Below are positions 61,801-64,000 of a stretch of DNA of 64,000 nucleotides, in pieces. Where the stretch lies: the NCBI RefSeq assembly GCF_021130785.1, contig NC_060207.1:193679501-193743500 (forward strand), written 5' to 3'. The notes under the pieces are model-generated. The model was not told the origin of the DNA and made no database searches. It worked only from the letters and a program-made list of their open reading frames with translations. How positions within the stretch are numbered: the first letter of the stretch is position 1; every line of letters starts with the position of its first letter. The DNA comes from Homalodisca vitripennis (Eukaryota; Arthropoda; Insecta; Hemiptera; Cicadellidae). Both the position numbers and the translations under genes were made by a program.

Positions 61801-62201
61801 ACAAACAACATCCTAATGAAGACAATAAGTGTATGGTGTGAAATGTACGTAGATGTAGTATGATAAAAATTACATGGGGTTGATAAAAACATTTACTTGG
61901 GTAGGAAACATTTTTAACAAAGACATATTATTCTTTGTTAACGCAGATATGAGACAAGACATCCTACAGGTGAAGGAACAGTTGCTCGCAAGATGACCTT
62001 ACTAGTGGGGACAAATTTCGCTTGCTGGGCTCCCATTGCTTTTTTCTCGCTCACTGCAGTTGCCGGTTACCCTCTCATCGACGTTACTCGCTCTAAGATT
62101 CTGCTAGTGTTCTTCTATCCGATTAACTCCTGTGCCAACCCTTACCTTTACGCCATCATGACAGCTCAGTACAGGAAAGATTTGATTCAACTACTTGCCA
62201 G
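30607..62201 (+). CDS. Lgr1: Leucine-rich-repeat glycoprotein hormone receptor, LGR1 type (gene-level entry, 15 exons)
   Basis: A G-protein-coupled receptor of the FSH/LH/TSH receptor family; in insects LGR1 is the receptor for the GPA2/GPB5 heterodimer and couples to cAMP. Fifteen exons keep phase at every GT-AG boundary and sum to 1990 bases, about 663 residues. Order seen: eight LRR exons, a Cys-Cys hinge exon (HCCAF), a variable hinge with NPCEDIMG just before TM1 (the tethered-agonist segment of glycoprotein hormone receptors), TM1-TM7, the ERW form of the DRY motif after TM3, NPYLY in TM7, and a basic start of the cytoplasmic tail. LRR exons are 66-75 bases with phase-2 borders, as in vertebrate FSHR. 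Signal peptide/LRR cap and tail-end exons are not found. One extra base near 58391 breaks the frame. Confidence 0.96.
31088..31300 (+). mobile_element. 5S-rRNA-derived SINE (SINE3-like)
   Basis: Bases about 31118-31180 contain TCAAGCAACATCGAGCG and GCTTGGATGGGTGACCGCT in the order and spacing of the 5S rRNA internal promoter (family form AAGCAACGTCGAGC...CTTGGATGGGTGACCGCC). The block is GC-rich within AT-rich intron and continues about 120 bases beyond the 5S part with unrelated sequence, as in SINE3 elements. It is too altered and extended for a functional 5S gene. Confidence 0.75.
32933..33110. repeat. (TG)n compound microsatellite with TGCG and TGAG blocks
   Basis: Long TG run mixed with (TGCG)n and (GTGA)n blocks. 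The His/Thr-rich minus ORF over it is an artefact. Confidence 0.97.
33113..33341. mobile_element. Foldback (hairpin) MITE next to the (TG)n block
   Basis: About 67 bases at 33115-33181 are inverted, with only a handful of mismatches, at 33271-33337 (shared core GAGATCTATTTTAGAGTAA and GGACACAAAATG). The loop is about 90 AT-rich bases. No coding capacity; a transposase family cannot be named. Confidence 0.8.
34136..34210 (+). CDS. Lgr1: LGR1 LRR exon 2
   Basis: 75 bases, acceptor CCAACAG, donor GTGAGT, phase 2 to 2. Reads [20 protein letters not shown], then HIQTV; aligns with FSHR ISQNDVLEVIEADVFSNLP. Confidence 0.92.
34211..36195 (+). other. LGR1 intron, small hairpin only
   Basis: A perfect 13-bp hairpin (34875-34887 with 34908-34920) is the only structure seen. 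AT-rich otherwise. Confidence 0.5.
36196..36270 (+). CDS. Lgr1: LGR1 LRR exon 3
   Basis: 75 bases, acceptor TTTTACAG, donor GTGAGT, phase 2 to 2. Reads [20 protein letters not shown], then HLKV. Confidence 0.92.
36490..37697. repeat. ~240-bp tandem repeat, 5 copies, in LGR1 intron
   Basis: The word TCATTACTCATAAGCGTGAA recurs at 36587, 36824, 37065, 37306 and 37546 (spacing 237, 241, 241, 240). The middle copies are nearly identical over the whole unit; the outer copies are more diverged, as expected for homogenisation by unequal exchange. No coding frame recognised. Confidence 0.96.
38771..38941 (+). repeat. ~59-bp tandem repeat ending in the splice acceptor of LRR exon 4
   Basis: Units begin at 38771, 38831 and 38890 (CATTT(T)AAGTTTAATAAATA...). 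Units 1 and 2 contain TTTAATCCAG and GGTTACTCCAG; the last unit is cut at GGTTACAG, the acceptor used for exon 38942-39016. Confidence 0.85.
38942..39016 (+). CDS. Lgr1: LGR1 LRR exon 4
   Basis: 75 bases, acceptor GGTTACAG, donor GTAAGC, phase 2 to 2. Reads [20 protein letters not shown], then IMHMV. The acceptor forms the end of a three-copy tandem repeat (38771-38941). Confidence 0.92.
40082..40147 (+). CDS. Lgr1: LGR1 LRR exon 5
   Basis: 66 bases, acceptor TTTTTCAG, donor GTAAGT, phase 2 to 2. Reads [20 protein letters not shown], then QL. Confidence 0.9.
40148..41794 (+). other. LGR1 intron with candidate alternative terminal exon
   Basis: Holds the acidic exon-like ORF (40834-40930). 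The word GCTAACCAAATTTCTTCA occurs just before that exon (40801) and again near 41432, so a small local duplication is present. AT-rich elsewhere. Confidence 0.5.
40834..40930 (+). CDS. Candidate alternative terminal exon or stray gene fragment (acidic tail)
   Basis: A strong acceptor (polypyrimidine run, TTACAG at 40828-40833) precedes an open frame of 31 codons: [20 protein letters not shown], then a short Asn/Lys-rich end, then TGA. Its phase is compatible with the donor of LGR1 LRR exon 5 (phase 2), so splicing 40147 to 40834 would give a short ectodomain-only product. The composition is far from random AT-rich intron. Alternatives: the end of a transposon protein or a retroposed exon. 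No polyadenylation signal of the AATAAA form was seen close by. Confidence 0.35.
41795..41863 (+). CDS. Lgr1: LGR1 LRR exon 6
   Basis: 69 bases, acceptor TTCCAG, donor GTGAGT, phase 2 to 2. Reads [20 protein letters not shown], then GKL; aligns with FSHR LNKNGIQEIHNCAFNGTQL. Confidence 0.93.
45300..45520 (-). mobile_element. LINE reverse-transcriptase fragment
   Basis: Minus-strand frame reads [19 protein letters not shown], then [16 protein letters not shown] and [10 protein letters not shown], the GVPQGS-LGP-LF--YINDI motif of LINE reverse transcriptases in degenerate form. Only this short part is visible. Confidence 0.8.
47014..47563. mobile_element. MITE with long terminal inverted repeats
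   Basis: About 105 bases at 47014-47121 are inverted at about 47460-47563 with roughly 85% agreement (for example ACTTTCTTATGAATA and ATGGAGTGATTTA on both arms). The ends read TACACCG... and ...CCCGGTA, with possible TA target duplication. The centre has no coding frame. Superfamily not determined. Confidence 0.85.
47761..47835 (+). CDS. Lgr1: LGR1 LRR exon 7
   Basis: 75 bases, acceptor TTTAAAG, donor GTAAGT, phase 2 to 2. Reads [20 protein letters not shown], then SLRDL; aligns with FSHR SDNNNLEELPNDVFHGASG. Confidence 0.92.
49214..49235. repeat. Poly-A run
   Basis: 22 A in a row followed by CACACAC; could be the tail of an old retroposon. Confidence 0.8.
49285..50115. repeat. Cluster of a dispersed repeat (core TTGAGTTTAGCTCCAG)
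   Basis: Copies start near 49289, 49628 and 49957 on the plus strand and near 50110 inverted. Another inverted copy is near 14480 in RalGAP-alpha. They share TTGAGTTTAGCTC, a following CACCTTCC-like stretch, an AGCGTCTG(A/G)A word and GACTTCTGGAGTCTG-like words. The minus-strand Ser-rich ORF over the first copy is not a gene I recognise. Confidence 0.7.
50389..50506 (+). CDS. Lgr1: LGR1 LRR exon 8
   Basis: 118 bases, acceptor TTCTGCAG, donor GTAAGT, phase 2 to 0. Reads [20 protein letters not shown], then [19 protein letters not shown]; aligns with FSHR [20 protein letters not shown] and YNLKKLPTLEKL. Confidence 0.95.
51488..51580 (+). CDS. Lgr1: LGR1 hinge exon with Cys-Cys pair
   Basis: 31 codons, acceptor GAAACAG, donor GTAAGC, phase 0 to 0. 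Reads [20 protein letters not shown]. The HCCAF pair is the C-terminal LRR cap/hinge signature of glycoprotein hormone receptors. Confidence 0.95.
51581..53769 (+). other. LGR1 intron, nothing recognised
   Basis: AT-rich; only short A/T repeats such as (AAATA)n near 52570-52595. Confidence 0.5.
53770..53989 (+). CDS. Lgr1: LGR1 variable hinge exon 1
   Basis: 220 bases, acceptor TTTTTAG, donor GTGTGT, phase 0 to 1. Reads [20 protein letters not shown] at its start (EMC aligns with the hinge cysteine ICN of FSHR), then a variable segment rich in Pro, Gln and His ([18 protein letters not shown]) to [10 protein letters not shown]. The phase fits both neighbours. Confidence 0.88.
54560..54700 (+). 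mobile_element. Retrotransposon C-terminal fragment (Cys-His motif)
   Basis: Two plus-strand frames joined by one shift read ACRFCHDG, then [20 protein letters not shown], the CxxC...H....C arrangement at the end of R1/I/Jockey-type LINE proteins. Isolated fragment in an LGR1 intron. Confidence 0.65.
55565..55880 (+). mobile_element. Diverged copy of the retroelement at 2249-2762
   Basis: Runs of similarity in opposite orientation to the first copy: ACTTCTGGCTG-TTTATACC, AACCTGGG, GAATGTCCAGAAGCGGCACAT, AATAGGTCTAGT and the CTGAATATCCT end region. Clearly older (many mismatches); no clear target-site duplication seen. Confidence 0.75.
56314..57060 (-). mobile_element. LINE 3' end, minus strand
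   Basis: The minus strand reads [20 protein letters not shown] and TALKWQKK, then after a frameshift [20 protein letters not shown], the C-terminal block of CR1/Jockey-type reverse transcriptases. It ends with an AATAAAGAATCTGAATCTGAAT-type tail (plus-strand 56316-56338), the hallmark of a LINE 3' terminus. Confidence 0.85.
57259..57403 (+). CDS. Lgr1: LGR1 variable hinge exon 2
   Basis: 145 bases, acceptor TGTGCAG, donor GTGTGT, phase 1 to 2. Reads [20 protein letters not shown] and, at its end, AICGNLTYK, which supplies a hinge cysteine and an N-glycosylation sequon (NLT). Confidence 0.86.
57590..58000 (-). mobile_element. Penelope-like element fragment with GIY-YIG endonuclease domain
   Basis: Minus strand, 57976 to 57791: [19 protein letters not shown], then [20 protein letters not shown] and [17 protein letters not shown] and YIG are the two halves of the GIY-YIG nuclease motif and RF-EH follows at the usual spacing. 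This form of the domain occurs at the C-terminus of Penelope-like retroelements. After a stop the coding similarity seems to continue in another frame ([19 protein letters not shown]). It lies in the intron just before the LGR1 TM1 exon. No reverse transcriptase part is adjacent. Confidence 0.82.
58238..58534 (+). CDS. Lgr1: LGR1 exon with TM1 and TM2 (one-base frameshift)
   Basis: Acceptor TGTTTAG, donor GTGACA. The first frame gives [20 protein letters not shown] and TM1 ([20 protein letters not shown] ... VLISAR), then hits TGA at 58395-58397. The frame shifted by one base gives [19 protein letters not shown] (TM2) to [10 protein letters not shown]. The exon is 297 bases where phases at both ends require 296, and the spacing to the family (TSQYKLTVPRFL) is kept if one base near 58391 is extra. 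It may be an assembly error or a real null allele. Confidence 0.93.
58805..58842. repeat. (TA)n microsatellite
   Basis: About 17 AT dinucleotides in the intron between the TM2 and TM3 exons. Confidence 0.9.
59187..59412 (+). CDS. Lgr1: LGR1 exon with TM3 and TM4
   Basis: 226 bases, acceptor GTTACAG, donor GTTAGT, phase 1 to 2. Reads [20 protein letters not shown] (conserved Cys at the top of TM3), [13 protein letters not shown] (ERW in place of DRY, typical of this family), then TM4 [19 protein letters not shown]. Confidence 0.96.
60942..61067 (+). CDS. Lgr1: LGR1 exon with ECL2 and TM5
   Basis: 126 bases, acceptor GTTCCAG, donor GTAAGT, phase 2 to 2. Reads [20 protein letters not shown], then [21 protein letters not shown] is invariant in the family (second extracellular loop). 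Confidence 0.96.
61503..61596. repeat. Possible miniature TTAA element
   Basis: TTAATACACTGACTGCGG at the left and, inverted, TTAACACCTTAACTGTGG at the right; imperfect terminal repeat with TTAA at both ends, 92 bases long, like the candidate at 17210. Weak evidence. Confidence 0.4.
61947..62201 (+). CDS. Lgr1: LGR1 exon with TM6, TM7 and start of the tail
   Basis: 255 bases, acceptor AACGCAG, donor GTAAGA, phase 2 to 2. Reads [20 protein letters not shown] (TM6), then [20 protein letters not shown] (TM7, NPxxY) and [12 protein letters not shown], the family's helix 8. The C-terminal tail exon is not recognised in the last 1.8 kb. Confidence 0.96.
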
Positions 62202-62349
62202 GTAAGAATCAATTAATTTAGTTTGCAAAAGTAGTCTTTAGACATGCTTAAAGATAGGTTATGTCTAAGTTAACTAGTCAATTTGTGGCACAGTGCTGCA
62301 AGATAGTTACCTGGAAGCCAGGTATCAAATATAAAGGACTTTACTTCCT

Positions 62350-62402
62350 ACCACCCAATGGACACACACAACAACCTCTCTCTATCCTACACCCTCTAGA
62401 TG
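62350..62402 (+). pseudogene. Partial copy of the LGR1 ECL2/TM5 exon
   Basis: Bases 62354-62399 (CCCAATGGACACACACAACA...CCTACACCCTCTA) match 60951-60994 of the true exon (CCCAATGGACACACACGACA...CCTACATCCTCTA) with few changes and small gaps. It has no splice sites and an early stop, so it is a pseudo-exon fragment. Confidence 0.65.
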
Positions 62403-63629
62403 ACATTCTAACTCTGGCGCCCTGAATGAGTTAAACAGACATGCAAGAGTGTTAATGGGGTTGTCGGGAGTGATACTAGGCTATCTTATCTGAAAGATGC
62501 TGCTTTCACCATAACAACCTAGTCCAAGACAGGAGTTATGTCAGCTCATACACAGTGTGTTAATGTCAAATTTAGTTATAAGAAACTAGTTATAATGAAA
62601 TATGGCAAATGATGTAGCCTAATTCATGCCAATCCTGTGACATTGTTAATGCTTAATGTGGGACAGCAATAAAAATTCTTGATTCTTGAAATTTCTAATG
62701 AATAAAGATGCCAATCTCAGTAAAACTCCCTTAAACTGACTGCACAATGCAAGAATAAGATACTTTCATATAATAACTATATGTGACCCCAAGACATTTA
62801 GAATTGTGGTTGAAGCAATAAAAGTTTCCACCAAATATTTTCTTCAGTTTACTGCTTATTTGGAAGTACTTATTAGTATCTTACATTTAGTATAATCACT
62901 AATAATGTACAAATAAGTCTTGATAGCTTAAATTCCATTGCTGCTTAGCATTTAGATACTGTTTGTAAAGAGTAGTTTGTGAAAGATTAATTGTTCGTTT
63001 TTTGTAAACAAAGTCAAGCTAAAAGAGTCAATTATTTGCTAAAAACTCTTGTATTTGTATAAAAGGAGAGAATTCACTTGTGATGAATCATACTCGTCTC
63101 TATATTTAAGAATAAAATATTGTAACTATGTAATACCATAGTTTTATATTTTAAAGATTAGATGGTATTGCATAGTGCAGTTGCCAGTATATTCGAAGTC
63201 TCGCAACAATAATAATGCTTTTATGTAAAAAATTCTATATTTTGAAACTGGTTTATGGTGTACCTATACTACATAAAGAAACAAATTTAGTTTAAAAAAA
63301 TCATTCACATTTATAACTAATAATTGATCAAGATTTAACAGAAAATGGCACACGTATCCTAGAGATCTAAAATACAGGTAAAATGCTTTTCCTTCCTCAA
63401 ATCTCTCTTAGAACAATCTGACATCATGTCAATTCGTTCAAATATACCTTCAAAACTATGAGCTGATGATTTAATTTTGTTTGAATTCTACATAGATTAA
63501 GATCCCTTTCCATCCCTTATCATTGGGCTACTCATTTTTGAATAATTTATTTTCAGAGCTAGTCAACAATAGAGTATATTATATAGAACATTTATAATTA
63601 ATTTTCACTCTCCATGTCTTTACCTGGGA

Positions 63630-63860
63630 GTGCCAATGGCCAAGTTGTCTAAAAAGTCGGCCTTTGGATCTTACTTAGAGATAGCACATCTTCAAATCCT
63701 ATCTGTGACTGCAGCACCTTTTATCAGTACCATCAACCTTGTACTGTATTAACTTCTCCCATAATTCTATTTGATAGAATCCTTTCACAGGCCACTGGGC
63801 CATGAGAACATGCAGAAAAGGTTTGCAAGGGGATAGGCATCTCTTTCCTTCTTTAAACAA
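63630..63860 (+). mobile_element. tRNA-Leu-like SINE
   Basis: GTGCCAATGGCCAAGTTGTC carries an A-box-like TGGCCAAGTTG, and 44 bases later CTTCAAATCCTA gives a B box (TTCAAATCC). Their spacing with a long variable region resembles a class II tRNA such as tRNA-Leu (TGGCCGAGTGGTC...GGTTCGAATCCC). The acceptor stem does not pair cleanly, and unrelated sequence follows, so it is read as a tRNA-derived SINE, not a gene. Confidence 0.65.
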
Positions 63861-64000
63861 ACCTTAGGAACCACTAGTATAATTAAACATGAATATATGC
63901 CTCATCCATATAATCCTTAATTTTGTACAGAATATTATATATGTTATAGAACAGAAGTTTTGCATAATTTAGTCATTACCAAAAAGGATATGTTGACAGA

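Larger units (their letters stand above)
62202..64000 (+). other. LGR1 last visible intron or 3' flank
   Basis: Contains the exon copy (62354-62399), a LINE-like 3' tail (AATAAAAATTCTTGATTCTTGA near 62669-62690) and a tRNA-like SINE at 63630. No tail exon continuing from the 62201 donor was identified. Confidence 0.5.

Overview
This is an animal nuclear window, almost certainly from an insect. It is AT-rich, its introns are long with GT-AG junctions, and it carries many non-LTR retrotransposon, mariner, piggyBac-like and Penelope-like remnants. The repeat mix resembles hemipteran genomes, but that is inference; the host species cannot be fixed from the sequence alone.

Two protein-coding genes dominate. 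(1) Bases 1452-16696, plus strand: 14 phase-consistent exons of the alpha subunit of the Ral GTPase-activating protein complex (RalGAP-alpha; RALGAPA1/2 in vertebrates). The gene starts upstream of the window. After the exon ending in QLSQ the reading breaks off at an exact 16-base (AC15)n array. Between this array and a second one at 24201-24297, the next RalGAP-alpha exons (21083-21275, about 19494-19678, 19118-19305, 16823-17013) lie on the MINUS strand, in correct N-to-C order for that strand. Two of the four are damaged by a stop or by frame changes. The GAP-domain exons are not seen anywhere. A misoriented or chimeric assembly block joined through poly-C sequence is the simplest reading; a real inversion that breaks the gene is the alternative. 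(2) Bases 30607-62201, plus strand: 15 phase-consistent exons of a leucine-rich-repeat glycoprotein-hormone receptor of type LGR1 (FSH/TSH/LH-receptor family, the insect GPA2/GPB5 receptor). They give LRR exons, a cysteine hinge and all seven transmembrane helices. The first exon(s) and the C-terminal tail exon are not identified. A single extra base near 58391 breaks the frame between TM1 and TM2.

Region by region: 1-1340, 3' half of a LINE. 1452-16696, RalGAP-alpha, with introns holding a retroelement with target-site duplication (2249-2762), a second LINE remnant (9350-10440), a LINE 3' tail (near 11500) and a TTAA-flanked piggyBac-type element (14961-15585). 16720-24297, the opposite-strand block, including an internally deleted mariner with perfect terminal repeats (21712-22473). 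24300-30600, intergenic: a 114-bp tandem array (24753-25545), a decayed LINE ORF1 (minus) and microsatellites. 30607-62201, LGR1, whose introns contain a 5S-rRNA-like SINE, a 240-bp tandem array, hairpin MITEs, LINE pieces, a Penelope-like GIY-YIG fragment and an exon-like acidic terminal ORF. 62202-64000, intron or 3' flank with a partial copy of an LGR1 exon and a tRNA-Leu-like SINE.

The two genes have no known joint pathway: RalGAP-alpha turns off RalA/RalB signalling, and LGR1 is a cAMP-coupled hormone receptor. No bacterial, CRISPR or viral system was seen. The most notable items are the strand switch inside RalGAP-alpha, the poly-C arrays, the LGR1 frameshift, a possible alternative short LGR1 terminus, and a splice acceptor built from a tandem repeat.
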